Part shown: positions 36,460-44,831 of the stretch, one piece after another
Position numbering within the stretch: the stretch's first letter is position 1
Layout of the letters: the number at the start of each line of letters is the position of its first letter
From: Paraburkholderia sp. BL21I4N1
GTDB taxonomy: Bacteria > Pseudomonadota > Gammaproteobacteria > Burkholderiales > Burkholderiaceae
Reading direction: 5' to 3'
DNA: 64,000 nucleotides
NCBI RefSeq assembly: GCF_002973525.1
Contig: NZ_PVEN01000006.1
Coordinates: 1-64,000 of the forward strand
Position numbers and translations under genes: made by a program
Notes under the pieces: model-generated
What the model was told of the DNA's origin: nothing
Database searches by the model: none
What the model saw: only the letters and a program-made list of their open reading frames with translations

Positions 36460-37380
36460 ATGGACATCCAATGCGGCACTGCCGGCTGGACCGACAAGAC
36501 GCTGATCGCCTGCAAGCGTTTCTATCCGCGCGGCAGTAACAGCGCCGAAGCGCGGCTGCGCTTTTACGCGTCGCAATTCCCGTTGGTCGAAGTCGATTCG
36601 GCTTACTACGCCATGCCGTCGGCAAGCAATGCGCAGCTTTGGAACGAGCGTACGCCCGAGGGCTTCACTTTCAATTTCAAAGCGTTCCGCCTGTTCACCG
36701 GGCATCAGACTTCGCCCGACGCACTGCCCAAGGACATCGCGATGGCGCTGCCGGCGGGCATCACCGGTCCGCGCAAAAAGAACGTGTACTACCGCGACAT
36801 GCCCGCCGAGATACTCGACGAATTGTGGCGCCGCTATCTGGAAGCACTCGAACCGCTGCGCGTAACCGGCCGCCTCGGCGCCGTGCTGTTCCAGTTCGCG
36901 CCGTGGATCACGCGCGCGCCGGATGGTCTCGCGCTCGTCGACGAATGCCGGACCCGCATGGCGGACTATCTGATGGCCGCCGAGTTTCGCAATCAGTCGT
37001 GGTTCGACGACCAGCACGCGCCGTGGTCGCTCGATTTTCTGCGTGAACGCAGCCTTGTACACGTGATCGTCGACGCACCGCCGGACGTGACGAACCGCGT
37101 GCATACCGTGTGGGAAGCGACCCATCCCCAGCTTGCGATGGTGCGTTTGCACGGCCGCAATACCCAGACATGGAGCGCAACGGGCGCAGCCAGCGCCGCG
37201 GATCGGTTCGACTACGACTATGACGATGAAGAGCTGCGTGAACTGGCTGCGCCGATTCGTGCAATCGCGACCAAGGCAGGCCGAACGCATGTCATTTTTA
37301 ACAACTGCCTTGAAGATCAGGGGCAGCGTAATGCGCGGACGTTGATGACGATACTTGAAGGTAATGCATTGCGGTCCTGA
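36460..37380 (+). CDS. DUF72 (YecE-like) domain-containing protein
   Basis: This 306-residue protein belongs to the DUF72 TIM-barrel family. The start MDIQCGTAGWTDKTL is diagnostic, with FPLVEVDSAYYAMPS and LFQFAPWI further on. The biochemical function of the family is unknown. It stands alone, divergent from DUF2252, and its stop lies only 14 bases before the first copy of the interspersed repeat that characterises the next 11 kb. Length is slightly above average for the family (about 240-300). Confidence 0.88.
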   Translation: MDIQCGTAGWTDKTLIACKRFYPRGSNSAEARLRFYASQFPLVEVDSAYYAMPSASNAQLWNERTPEGFTFNFKAFRLFTGHQTSPDALPKDIAMALPAGITGPRKKNVYYRDMPAEILDELWRRYLEALEPLRVTGRLGAVLFQFAPWITRAPDGLALVDECRTRMADYLMAAEFRNQSWFDDQHAPWSLDFLRERSLVHVIVDAPPDVTNRVHTVWEATHPQLAMVRLHGRNTQTWSATGAASAADRFDYDYDDEELRELAAPIRAIATKAGRTHVIFNNCLEDQGQRNARTLMTILEGNALRS

Positions 37381-37394
37381 TGATGGCGGGAGGC

Positions 37395-37440
37395 AGGCAT
37401 GAACGCTTGTCGACAGATGAGCGTGAATTGCCGACAATCC
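37395..37440 (+). repeat. Interspersed repeat copy 1
   Basis: AGGCATGAA and TTGTCGACA form the left part and, after a 10-base spacer, AATTGCCGACAATCC forms the right part. This matches the common pattern seen before most genes up to 48 kb. It sits 73 bases before the solA-like gene and marks the left edge of the array. Confidence 0.6.
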
Positions 37441-37513
37441 AGGTTGACTGTCGTCGCTGCCGGCCGATCGCCGCTACGCAACTTTGCGCATCATTAGCAC
37501 AGGACCGCTTCAT

Positions 37514-38674
37514 ATGCATGATTTGAACTTCCGCGATCAATCTTTTGACACCGTGATCGTCGGCGCGGGCTCGGTAGGCATGGCCGCGGGATATCACCTG
37601 AGCAAGGCGGGCAACAAGGTATTGTTGCTCGATGCTGACAACCCACCCCATGGAAACGGTTCGCACCATGGTGGTACGCGCCTCATTCGTCACGCCTATG
37701 GAGAAGGCGCGGCGTATGTCCCGCTTGCATTGCGGGCGCAGCAGCTCTGGCTGGAACTGGAGCAGGAAGCCAGCGCAAGCATCTTCGAACGCACCGGTAT
37801 CGTCAACATCGGACCGCGGGACGCGCCCTTCATGCAGCAGGTCCAACGCAGCGCATCACAGTACGGGTTGCCCGTGGAATTTCTCGACGGTGCCGAAGCC
37901 AGTCGACGTTGGCCTGCGTGGCGATTGTCGAAAGAGCAGATCGTGAGCTTCGAGCCCGATGCTGGCGTGCTGTACTGTGAGCAGGCGGTGAAGAGCTATC
38001 GGGACCTCGCGAGTACGCTGGGTGCAACGCTACGAACGAACACGCTGGTCACGGGCATCGAGGTACACGGCCAGGCCGGCGTAAGCGTCGTCACGAATCA
38101 AGGCGAGCGCTTTGGCGGCCGGGATCTGATCGTGTGCGCCGGCAAATGGAGCCCCGCTTTGCTGGCGCCCTTCGGGACACGGATTCCGGTCACTCGCGTC
38201 CGCAAGACATTCGCATGGTTCGACGTTGCCCCGAACCTGTTTGAACCGGACGTCTTTCCTGGTTTTGCCGTCGCCTCCCATAGAGGCCAATACTATGGAT
38301 TCCCCAGTCTTGACGGCGCCGGCCTGAAGATCGGACGCCACGACGGCGGCCAAGCTGTTGCCGCAAACGCGCCGCTGGTCCCTTTCGGTCAGGAGCCGAC
38401 CGATTTATCCGAACTCGAAAACTTCCTGCGCGAGTATCTGCCGGAATCTGGGACGTTGCGTATGGGTAAGACCTGCGAGTACGACGTAACGCCGGACGAA
38501 CATTTCATCATCGATCAATTGCCGGCCTGCTCGCACGTTTACATGGCAACCGGTTTCTCGGGACATGGCTTCAAATTCGCGAGTGCGATCGGCGAAGCGC
38601 TGGCCGAGCGGATCACGCAAGGTAGCAGCCGTTTGGATCTTTCGCCTTTCTCACTTGGACGCTTTGCCGGATAA
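37514..38674 (+). CDS. solA: N-methyl-L-tryptophan / sarcosine oxidase family FAD enzyme
   Basis: The 386-residue flavoprotein has an N-terminal dinucleotide-binding motif (VIVGAGSVGMAAGYHL) and the segment HHGGTRLIRHAYGEG typical of monomeric sarcosine and N-methyltryptophan oxidases. Cys321 in GKTCEYDVTPDEHF is where these enzymes attach FAD covalently. It would oxidatively demethylate an N-methyl amino acid, producing formaldehyde and hydrogen peroxide. The ATG at 37514 is chosen over TTG 37484 because AGGA lies just upstream and the FAD motif then begins near residue 15. It is the first gene after the leftmost repeat copy. The exact substrate is uncertain, so the symbol denotes the family. 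Confidence 0.83.
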   Translation: MHDLNFRDQSFDTVIVGAGSVGMAAGYHLSKAGNKVLLLDADNPPHGNGSHHGGTRLIRHAYGEGAAYVPLALRAQQLWLELEQEASASIFERTGIVNIGPRDAPFMQQVQRSASQYGLPVEFLDGAEASRRWPAWRLSKEQIVSFEPDAGVLYCEQAVKSYRDLASTLGATLRTNTLVTGIEVHGQAGVSVVTNQGERFGGRDLIVCAGKWSPALLAPFGTRIPVTRVRKTFAWFDVAPNLFEPDVFPGFAVASHRGQYYGFPSLDGAGLKIGRHDGGQAVAANAPLVPFGQEPTDLSELENFLREYLPESGTLRMGKTCEYDVTPDEHFIIDQLPACSHVYMATGFSGHGFKFASAIGEALAERITQGSSRLDLSPFSLGRFAG

Positions 38675-38979
38675 CGTGAAGATCGTCAACGCTGATCGTG
38701 TCGCTGCGATTAGCGTCGTGGATTTTCATGCGGGTTTGCGACGCACCTATGGCGGGAAATCGAGCCGGTGCTGGCCGGTTGTGGTGTTTGATTCCCGCGT
38801 TCGCCGATTGCGCGGAGCGGAGCATTGGGTGAGCGGTTTGTGGGTAGGTTTCGGGGCGGCTGGGGGGCGATCAGGGTTGGGTGTCGTCGGGTTCAGTTCG
38901 GCCACTTTCGATCACTCGACTCGGCCGATTAAATTGCCGACAAACGATGCGACTTTCCAGATGACCGGGGGGAGTACCT
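38675..38979. other. Intergenic stretch with repeat copy 2
   Basis: No gene is supported here. The left 200 bases look like a worn 5' part of the interspersed repeat; the clear right part is copy 2 at 38899-38946. Confidence 0.6.
38899..38946 (+). repeat. Interspersed repeat copy 2
   Basis: CGGCCACTTTCG and CACTCGACT, then AATTGCCGACAAACG after a 10-base spacer, match the common pattern. It ends 33 bases before the VOC gene. Confidence 0.65.
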
Positions 38980-39408
38980 GTGTTTTCTCATGTTTTTGTT
39001 AGCGTTCGCGACTTCGAACGCGCCCTGCGCTTCTATGATGCCGTGATGGGCAGCCTAGGCATTGAATCGCGATTCTGTGAGCAAGAAAAGCCGTGGGCGG
39101 GTTGGCACAGCGCGAGCGATTCGCGTCCATTTTTCGTGATCTGTAAACCGTTCAATGGACAGCCTCACGATCCGGGTAACGGGCAAATGATCGCTTTCGC
39201 GGCGACCTCCCGAGAGACCGTTCGAACGTGCTATCAGATCGCCCTGGAAAATGGCGGTACGTGTGAAGGACCGCCTGGGCTACGTCCGCGATATCACGAG
39301 AATTACTACGGCGCGTACTTTCGCGATCCTGACGGAAACAAACTCTGTGTGGCTTGCCACGTCCCAGAACCCGATAACGCAAAAACGTCTATCGGAACTA
39401 GCGACTGA
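38980..39408 (+). CDS. VOC (glyoxalase/dioxygenase fold) protein
   Basis: This 142-residue single-domain vicinal-oxygen-chelate protein starts FSHVFVSVRDFERALRFYDA and ends its domain with YYGAYFRDPDGNKL, the usual strand carrying the metal-binding acid. Such proteins act as metal-dependent lyases, dioxygenases or resistance proteins; which one applies here is not visible. The GTG start at 38980 is preceded by GGGGGGAG. It is followed after 47 bases by a DUF1330 gene without a repeat copy in between, so the two form one unit between repeat copies 2 and 3. Confidence 0.8.
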   Translation: MFSHVFVSVRDFERALRFYDAVMGSLGIESRFCEQEKPWAGWHSASDSRPFFVICKPFNGQPHDPGNGQMIAFAATSRETVRTCYQIALENGGTCEGPPGLRPRYHENYYGAYFRDPDGNKLCVACHVPEPDNAKTSIGTSD

Positions 39409-39455
39409 GGTCATCCATCAGTTGCCGCACACACCGCTTTATCAATGGAGGCACT

Positions 39456-39749
39456 ATGCCAGCATACGTACACGTCAATCTCCGCGTTATCGACGCCGCC
39501 AAGCAGGCCGTACTCGCTCCGCGTTTTCAGCAGGCACTCATAGAGGCCGGCGGTAAGATTCTATATTTCGGCCCCGTTGTCCAGACGCTTGAGGGGGATG
39601 AAGTGCCGCTGCCACTGGCGGGCGTGTTTGAGTTTCCGACGCTCGCTCAGGCGCTTGCTTTCTACAATTCAGAGAGATATGCACCGATCAAAGTCGAGCG
39701 CCAGGAAGCTCAGCAAGCGCGGATGTTCGTAGTTGAAACGCCATCGTGA
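39456..39749 (+). CDS. DUF1330-like small protein
   Basis: The 97-residue product has the ferredoxin-like pattern of DUF1330: MPAYVHVNLRVIDAAK at the start and FPTLAQALAFYNSERYAPI near the end. These small cytosolic proteins are of unknown function. ATGGAGG precedes the ATG at 39456. It shares a repeat-bounded unit with the VOC gene immediately upstream and is probably co-transcribed with it. Confidence 0.8.
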   Translation: MPAYVHVNLRVIDAAKQAVLAPRFQQALIEAGGKILYFGPVVQTLEGDEVPLPLAGVFEFPTLAQALAFYNSERYAPIKVERQEAQQARMFVVETPS

Positions 39750-39848
39750 GTGACCGCTTTCGGCAAGGATGAAGGTCTGCTTTGAGTGGCTGCCGATCGC
39801 TGCTTCGCGAGGCTGAAGAATTGCACGCAAAGTGCATGAATCGGCGCT

Positions 39849-39897
39849 TGGCCAAAAACAGCCCTTCGTCGTCCACACGCAGATCGTCGACAACTTG
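39849..39897 (+). repeat. Interspersed repeat copy 3
   Basis: TGGCCAAAAACAGCCCTTCG and, after a spacer, AGATCGTCGACAACTTG match the common pattern. A longer related 5' part begins at about 39748 (TGACCGCTTTCGG, then AAGGTCTGCTTTGAG). It lies between DUF1330 and the first GNAT gene. Confidence 0.7.
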
Positions 39898-39993
39898 ACT
39901 TATACGGATAGGCCAAAGGTCTGACCGTCGAAACTTGCGCGGCGTGGTTGATGTCGAGTACGGTAAGCGTTCTTTGGTCGCCCCTTATATCGC

Positions 39994-40500
39994 ATGGTCG
40001 CTGTCCGCCTACTAGATCCCGACGACGCAGAGCAATTCAAAGCATTGCGTCTTCTCGCTATCGATAACTCCCCCACCGCCATATGGCCTACCCGTCAGGA
40101 GGAAATGGCACGCCGGACTGAGGAGGTTGCCGAGCGCATTCGTTCAACGTCGACACAGGCCGTCTTCGGAGCGTTCGAGAGCGAGGCGCTGATCGGAATA
40201 ACGGGTGTCCGTCGTGAACCGCTGTGCCAAGTAAATCACAAAGCCACGATTTGGGGCGTGTTTGTTAACCCTTCATACCGTGGGCGAGGAATCGCACAAA
40301 CGCTTTTGTCGGCAGCGACAGCTCACGCGGCCGAGGAGTGGGACGCCATCCAGCTGATGCTTTGCGTCAATGCAGAAAACCTGCCGGCGAAGAGGCTTTA
40401 CGCATCCTATGGCTTTCAGACTTTCGGCCTGGAGCCACGCGCCATGAAGGTTGGAGATCGATTTTATGACGAGGAGCATATGTGCAAGCAATTGGTCTAG
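39994..40500 (+). CDS. GNAT family N-acetyltransferase
   Basis: The 168-residue protein is a GNAT acetyltransferase. Acetyl-CoA would be held by the P-loop in VFVNPSYRGRGIAQTLLS, and the C-terminal part shows NAENLPAKRLYASYGFQTFG, both standard. The substrate is unknown. It is a single-gene unit between repeat copies 3 and 4. The ATG at 39994 has no obvious ribosome-binding site, but the acetyltransferase start (VAVRLLDPDDAEQF) follows directly. Confidence 0.87.
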   Translation: MVAVRLLDPDDAEQFKALRLLAIDNSPTAIWPTRQEEMARRTEEVAERIRSTSTQAVFGAFESEALIGITGVRREPLCQVNHKATIWGVFVNPSYRGRGIAQTLLSAATAHAAEEWDAIQLMLCVNAENLPAKRLYASYGFQTFGLEPRAMKVGDRFYDEEHMCKQLV

Positions 40501-40527
40501 CGCACCGTATTGCGCTAGACCGGGTTC

Positions 40528-40575
40528 TGCCATGAGGCGATATTCGACACATCAGGCGAAATCATCGACAATCGG
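40528..40575 (+). repeat. Interspersed repeat copy 4
   Basis: TGCCATGAGGCGATATTCG and, after a 10-base spacer, AATCATCGACAATCGG match the common pattern closely. It starts 28 bases after the GNAT stop. Confidence 0.75.
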
Positions 40576-40731
40576 CGATACCGTGGCCGTAGGGTGCCGG
40601 TTAACGAGTGCAAATGATTGGGGCGGCTTACATTGCAATGCGCTTAGTTCAGGGTCATTTCCTTCTATAAAAATTCAGAAGTCGAATTGAAAATAATCAA
40701 TTATCTATCGCTTGCGTCAAGGGGGTGAGAG

Positions 40732-41331
40732 TTGGGAAAACTAATTTTTCTACTGATGTTGCCTACACTCCTCGTTATAGTGCCATATGGAATGGTAAAA
40801 ATTGGCAGAGACGCCGAAACATGGCAGGTAGAGGTCAAGAAAATATTAGAAACAAAAGACATTCCTCAATCCATGCATTTTTTCTACTCAAAGGGAACCG
40901 TTGCATTTGAAGCGATTGCTCTACTAGTCCTCACCGGAACGTTTCTGCTCATGAACACGGCGTGGTTGTGGGCTCCCTCGAAGCAGCCCAATGATCATCT
41001 GGCTTCAATCGTGCTTGGCATCATATTTTTCCCTGCAACGATTTTCTTTGGAAGGAAGGCTTGCGACATTGTGCGAATTTGGTGGAGTATCGACACACCC
41101 GCAGTAACGCTTTCAAAAACTGGTTACCAACACGGGAATTTTAAATTCCCGTGGGCTTTCGTTGAAAACGTAACTGCGACCGGTGGATACAGGAGGGCAC
41201 CATCAGTCGCGATCACATTTAAGAATGTCAATGGAAAATCAGATAGGGATGTAATTAATTTATCTCTGCTGAGAGACCGGCATTTAGAGGAATATATCAA
41301 TGTCTACATGTCACTTTCTCAAGAGAGCTGA
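40732..41331 (+). CDS. Uncharacterised membrane protein
   Basis: I do not recognise a named family with certainty. The 199-residue protein has an N-terminal hydrophobic helix (LIFLLMLPTLLVIVPYG), a second near residues 58-78 and a third near 90-105. A cytoplasmic tail with PAVTLSKTGYQHGNFKFPW resembles the PH-like tail of small membrane proteins such as YcxB or STM3941. The TTG start at 40732 is supported by GGGGGTGAGAG just upstream. Its DNA is clearly richer in A and T than the flanking core genes, which suggests foreign origin. It is a single-gene unit following repeat copy 4. Confidence 0.7.
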   Translation: MGKLIFLLMLPTLLVIVPYGMVKIGRDAETWQVEVKKILETKDIPQSMHFFYSKGTVAFEAIALLVLTGTFLLMNTAWLWAPSKQPNDHLASIVLGIIFFPATIFFGRKACDIVRIWWSIDTPAVTLSKTGYQHGNFKFPWAFVENVTATGGYRRAPSVAITFKNVNGKSDRDVINLSLLRDRHLEEYINVYMSLSQES

Positions 41332-41896
41332 TGGGACGACAATCTTCAGCAATGGGAACAACCCGTGACGGATTACTTGCCCCTGCTTTTGAGTGTCCGC
41401 TTCGGAGCGCGACCGCTCCGGGTCAGGTTATACCCTTTGTATGATCGGCCGCACCACGGCGATCGCCGTGCTCGGTCGTCGGGCGCTAGGCGGCCACTTT
41501 CGGACGTTCGACAGTGCGTCGATGCGTGACGTTAGCGTATCGGTGTATCGGTCGGGTGTACTATTGCGCGCGAAGGAGGATCGAATTTAATAAGATGCAA
41601 TGTCGTCTCTCGTCGGTGGGAGCGTTGAGCTCGGCGATGGACCGAGTTCGACCCACAGCCGTCGGCCTGCCAAATCGACGGGATGACCTCGACGAGGCGC
41701 TCTGGGAACGCCACTTCTTCTGAGCATGTGCCTTTGTGGGGGCGCTCCCCGAATGCGAACGTCATGGCATTGCTTGCTCGTTTGGCCCGGGTTCGCTAAC
41801 GGGTGTAGGTAATGAAAGGCCAGTCGCGGTTATCATCGCGGTCAGTTACCGGGCGGCATTCCGCCAGTCCTCCTCTTTAATCCACTCCCGACGTCT
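41332..41896. other. Intergenic stretch with repeat copy 10
   Basis: There is no supported gene in these 565 bases. A related 5' part (GTGTCCGCTTCGG, then GACCGCTCCGGGTC) lies at about 41392-41430 and the right part at 41491-41535. A short open frame at 41514-41723 lacks a ribosome-binding site and similarity. Confidence 0.55.
41491..41535 (+). repeat. Interspersed repeat copy 10 (degenerate right end)
   Basis: CGGCCACTTTCGGACGTTCG followed by ACA is a good left part. The right part, GCGTGACGTTAG, is worn compared with the usual GTCGACAAT. It lies about 360 bases before the TRIC/UPF0126 gene. Confidence 0.55.
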
Positions 41897-42517
41897 ATGA
41901 AAAGAATCGAATCGGTCGTGCTTGCTGCCGACCTTGCAGGCACCGCTGTATTCGCGTTCGAGGGTGCTTTCGCCGCGATGCACGGCGGCCTCGATCTGCT
42001 CGGCGTGATGGTGCTGTCGTTCGTAGTCGCGCTGGGTGGCGGCGTTATACGCGATCTGCTGATTGGCGCGACGCCGCCGAATGCGGTACGCGACTGGCGT
42101 TATCCCGTGCTCGCGTTCGCGACGGGACTGCTGACCTTCGTCTTTCACGGCGCCGCGCGCGAACTTCCTCCGCTGCTCGTCACAACGCTCGATGCGGCAG
42201 GCCTCGCGCTGTTCGCAGTGGCGGGCGCCCAGAAGGCGCTCAACTTCGGAATCGGACCGTTCATCGCGACGCTGATGGGCACTGTAACTGGCGTGGGCGG
42301 TGGGGTGATCCGCGACCTGCTGCTCTCGCGCGTGCCGAGCGTTCTGGTCACCGATATCTATGCGAGTGCTGCATTCGTCGGCGGTGTTGCGCTCGTCGTC
42401 GCGCGACGCTTCGAGGTGCCACCGGTCGCAACTGCGCTGCTCAGCGGCGCGGTCTGCTTCGTGCTGCGGATGCTTGCCGTCACACACGGCTGGCAACTGC
42501 CGAAGGCTGCGATGTAG
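41897..42517 (+). CDS. UPF0126 / TRIC family membrane channel protein
   Basis: The 206-residue inner-membrane protein has two homologous three-helix halves, each with the glycine-rich signature: VALGGGVIRDLLIG in the first half and GVGGGVIRDLLLSR in the second. This is diagnostic of the UPF0126 (YadS-like) / prokaryotic TRIC family, which includes trimeric cation channels and proposed glycine transporters. The ATG at 41897 begins the first helix normally. Its base composition is like the core genome, so it may be an original resident that the repeats now surround. Confidence 0.87.
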   Translation: MKRIESVVLAADLAGTAVFAFEGAFAAMHGGLDLLGVMVLSFVVALGGGVIRDLLIGATPPNAVRDWRYPVLAFATGLLTFVFHGAARELPPLLVTTLDAAGLALFAVAGAQKALNFGIGPFIATLMGTVTGVGGGVIRDLLLSRVPSVLVTDIYASAAFVGGVALVVARRFEVPPVATALLSGAVCFVLRMLAVTHGWQLPKAAM

Positions 42518-42907
42518 ACAGACCAACCGTTGCACGGCAAATTTCGCGCGCGCCGTCAACTCCGTCCGCGACGCTCGCCGAGTGCGGTGCGGACGAACAC
42601 AGCGATCGACGCGACGTCGACCAACCTCTTCCGATTCCGCGATGACGATGAACGATCGCGCAATAAAGATAGCAACTTTGCGACTATAAGTTCGTCATTT
42701 CGCGTAATCGTGAGACGTCACATGCCTCGAATGCTTCTTGGGCGGGTCTTTCCCGGATGCCAATTAAAAATGTCAATGGCCGCAACTCGCTTACCGCCGA
42801 TAGACCTAGCCGGAAGCCGCCGCCCCAGCCCCAACGGGCAGGCATCGGCCATGAAGGGACAGTCGACACGGTAGGCCGAATCGCCGACAATTTGGCGCAT
42901 CTGCATT
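42518..42907. other. Intergenic stretch with repeat copy 5
   Basis: No gene is supported in this 390-base stretch. Its right end carries repeat copy 5 (42846-42894); the left part has no feature I can name. Confidence 0.55.
42846..42894 (+). repeat. Interspersed repeat copy 5
   Basis: CGGCCATGAAGGGACAGTCG, then ACA, a 10-base spacer and AATCGCCGACAATTTG form one of the best-preserved copies. It ends only 13 bases before the second GNAT frame. Confidence 0.78.
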
Positions 42908-43489
42908 TTGCCGACGTTCTTGACGACATTGACCTTTCTAAATCTACCGACAGCGGTTGAAACCGACCGTTTGATCATTAGGTGCCCTCGGCATGGTGAT
43001 GGTCCTGGTGTGTTTGATGCCACTTTCGACGCATTGGCGGACTTGAGGCGATTCCCCGCGTCCTTGCCATGGGCGCTCGAAACGCCTTCGATCGATACGT
43101 CCGAGTCATTTTGCGTTGCAGGCTCTGCAAACTTTCACGCAAGAAAAGATTTTCCGTTTTTGTTTATCGATAAGACGTCTCGCATGGTTGTGGGCTGCGG
43201 TGGTCTTCACCGGCCAAGATGGACCGTTCCGGCTTTTGAACTCGGTTTTTGGGGAAGGTCGTCGCTTGTGGGACGGGGTTTGTTCAGCGAAGCCGCCGAT
43301 GCCTTGGCAAACTATGCCTTTTACAATTTCGACGCGAAGCGAGTCGATGCAATCTGCGACGATTTGAACGCAAGGAGCATTCGAGTTTGTGAGCGCATCG
43401 GGATGCAACTGGAGGGCGTGTTACGTCAGGAACGGCGCGCTCCGGATGGTAGTTTGCGAAACACGCGAATCTATTCAAAACTAGCTTGA
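42908..43489 (+). CDS. GNAT family N-acetyltransferase, RimJ/RimL-like
   Basis: The product of about 190 residues starts its domain with TAVETDRLIIRCPRHGD and contains ELGFWGRSSLVGRGLFSEA, where the acetyl-CoA-binding segment lies, and VCERIGMQLEGVLRQE, all typical of the RimJ/RimL branch. That branch acetylates protein N-termini or small amines; the substrate here is unknown. The start is uncertain because only TTG codons (42908, 42920, 42929) are available before the domain and no ribosome-binding site stands out. It is a single-gene unit following repeat copy 5. Confidence 0.78.
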   Translation: MPTFLTTLTFLNLPTAVETDRLIIRCPRHGDGPGVFDATFDALADLRRFPASLPWALETPSIDTSESFCVAGSANFHARKDFPFLFIDKTSRMVVGCGGLHRPRWTVPAFELGFWGRSSLVGRGLFSEAADALANYAFYNFDAKRVDAICDDLNARSIRVCERIGMQLEGVLRQERRAPDGSLRNTRIYSKLA

Positions 43490-43513
43490 ATACCCACTGG
43501 GTTGGGCGAGTGT

Positions 43514-43560
43514 CGGCCATCTATGGACATTCGACCGCTGGCTCACGCGGACATTCGAAC
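43514..43560 (+). repeat. Interspersed repeat copy 11 (left part only)
   Basis: CGGCCATCTATGGACATTCG and ACC match the left part, but the right GTCGACAAT part is replaced by an unrelated GACATTCGAACG. It lies between the second GNAT gene and phzF-like. Confidence 0.5.
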
Positions 43561-43762
43561 GTCGGCATTAGCCAGCCAACGGACCTTCACACTCGGCTAT
43601 GCCTCGCGTCGTCGGCTCAGGTGGATGGTCACTGACCACAGTTGCATTTTGTCCCCAGCATCGAAAACTGTACATGTTGGCTAGCTGAACGGGCTGATAT
43701 CGTGTTCAACGATTTGGACTGCAGGTTGCTGACAAGCCTATCGCTTTGAACAGGAGCATCTC

Positions 43763-44563
43763 ATGAAACTCCCGATCTATCAGATCGATGCATTTTCGGA
43801 CAAAGTCTTTAAGGGTAACTACGCTGCGGTGGTGCCGCTCGAACACTGGCTGCCCGATAGCTTGATGCAGGCGATCGCTACCGAGAACAATCTATCTGAA
43901 ACAGCATTCTTCGTGAAAAATGCTGGCGGCGCGTTCGACGTGCGCTGGTTTTCGCCTCTCACCGAAATTGCATTTTGTGGACATGCCACGCTGGCAAGTG
44001 CATATGTGATCTTCAAGCAATGTGACGATCTGGACGTCATCGAATTTGTTGCGAAGGCAGTCGGTCGGCTTACTGTTCGCCGTATGGATGACGGTCTGAT
44101 TGAAATGAGCTTCCCACAGCGTCGGCCTGAACGATTGAACGAGATACCCGACAACCTGACGATGGGGCTTTCGATACGGCCTCAAGAAATACTAGTAAAT
44201 CAGCAAGCCTACATCGCCGTCTACGAAACCGAACACGAAGTGCGATCCGTGGTACCCGACCTCAATCTGCTGTCAACACTTGCTCCTCTCGATGTCGTCG
44301 TGACGGCGTCGGGCGATGACCACGATTTTGTGTCCCGCTACTTCTGGCCTGCCAATGGCGGCGATGAAGATCCGGTGACCGGATCCATTCACGCAGCGCT
44401 TGCACCATTCTGGTCCGAGCGTTTGGGCAAGTCCGAACTCGTGGCCTTGCAGGCGTCACGCCGCAGTGGGCTGCTTCATTGCCGTGTACAGAACGACCGG
44501 GTGTATATCTCCGGCCAGGCCGTTCAATATCTTGAAGGGACAATCGAAGTTCCTGAAGCGTAG
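43763..44563 (+). CDS. PhzF-family isomerase
   Basis: The 266-residue protein has the PhzF two-lobe diaminopimelate-epimerase-like fold. The catalytic Glu is in NNLSETAFF; EIAFCGHATLAS and EDPVTGSIHAALAPF are further signatures. PhzF proper isomerises a phenazine precursor, but no phenazine genes are nearby, so a general isomerase role is more likely. AACAGGAG precedes the ATG at 43763. It is a single-gene unit following repeat copy 11. A second, broken phzF-like fragment lies at 60.2 kb on the other strand. Confidence 0.88.
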   Translation: MKLPIYQIDAFSDKVFKGNYAAVVPLEHWLPDSLMQAIATENNLSETAFFVKNAGGAFDVRWFSPLTEIAFCGHATLASAYVIFKQCDDLDVIEFVAKAVGRLTVRRMDDGLIEMSFPQRRPERLNEIPDNLTMGLSIRPQEILVNQQAYIAVYETEHEVRSVVPDLNLLSTLAPLDVVVTASGDDHDFVSRYFWPANGGDEDPVTGSIHAALAPFWSERLGKSELVALQASRRSGLLHCRVQNDRVYISGQAVQYLEGTIEVPEA

Positions 44564-44756
44564 GCGATAAAGGTCACGCTGCGTAGAGTCTTTCGCTGCA
44601 GTCCCGCAGGTAGGCCACACGACTGCAGGAGCGGCCGATACACGTTCGAAGCTGCCTTTGAGGCCGCGTCTGGTCGAAAGGCGGCTCAGGGTCGAGTGCT
44701 GCTGATCGTAGCCATCGAGGTCGAAGCGTCGTATGCGCGGCGCATGAGTCGGCAGC

Positions 44757-44804
44757 CGGCCACAAACCGCCCTTCGACATACCGTCGCGAATGGTCGACA
44801 ATTG
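44757..44804 (+). repeat. Interspersed repeat copy 6
   Basis: CGGCCACAAACCGCCCTTCG, ACA, a 10-base spacer and AATGGTCGACAATTG match the common pattern. It lies 27 bases before the next gene. Worn 5' sequence (GGTCGAAAGGCGGCTCAGGG) begins about 80 bases earlier. Confidence 0.75.
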
Positions 44805-44831
44805 CAAAGAGTACTGAATAGACGCCTGCCC

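Noticed and set aside
39669..39893. Small minus-strand open frames at 39669-39893 and 44574-44807 with similar translations (KGCFWPSADS, KGGLWPAADS)
   Set aside because: The likeness comes from the interspersed repeat copies they overlap; neither has a ribosome-binding site. They are repeat artefacts, not a protein family.
41514..41723. 69-codon plus-strand open frame before the TRIC gene
   Set aside because: It starts in repeat copy 10, with no ribosome-binding site or similarity.
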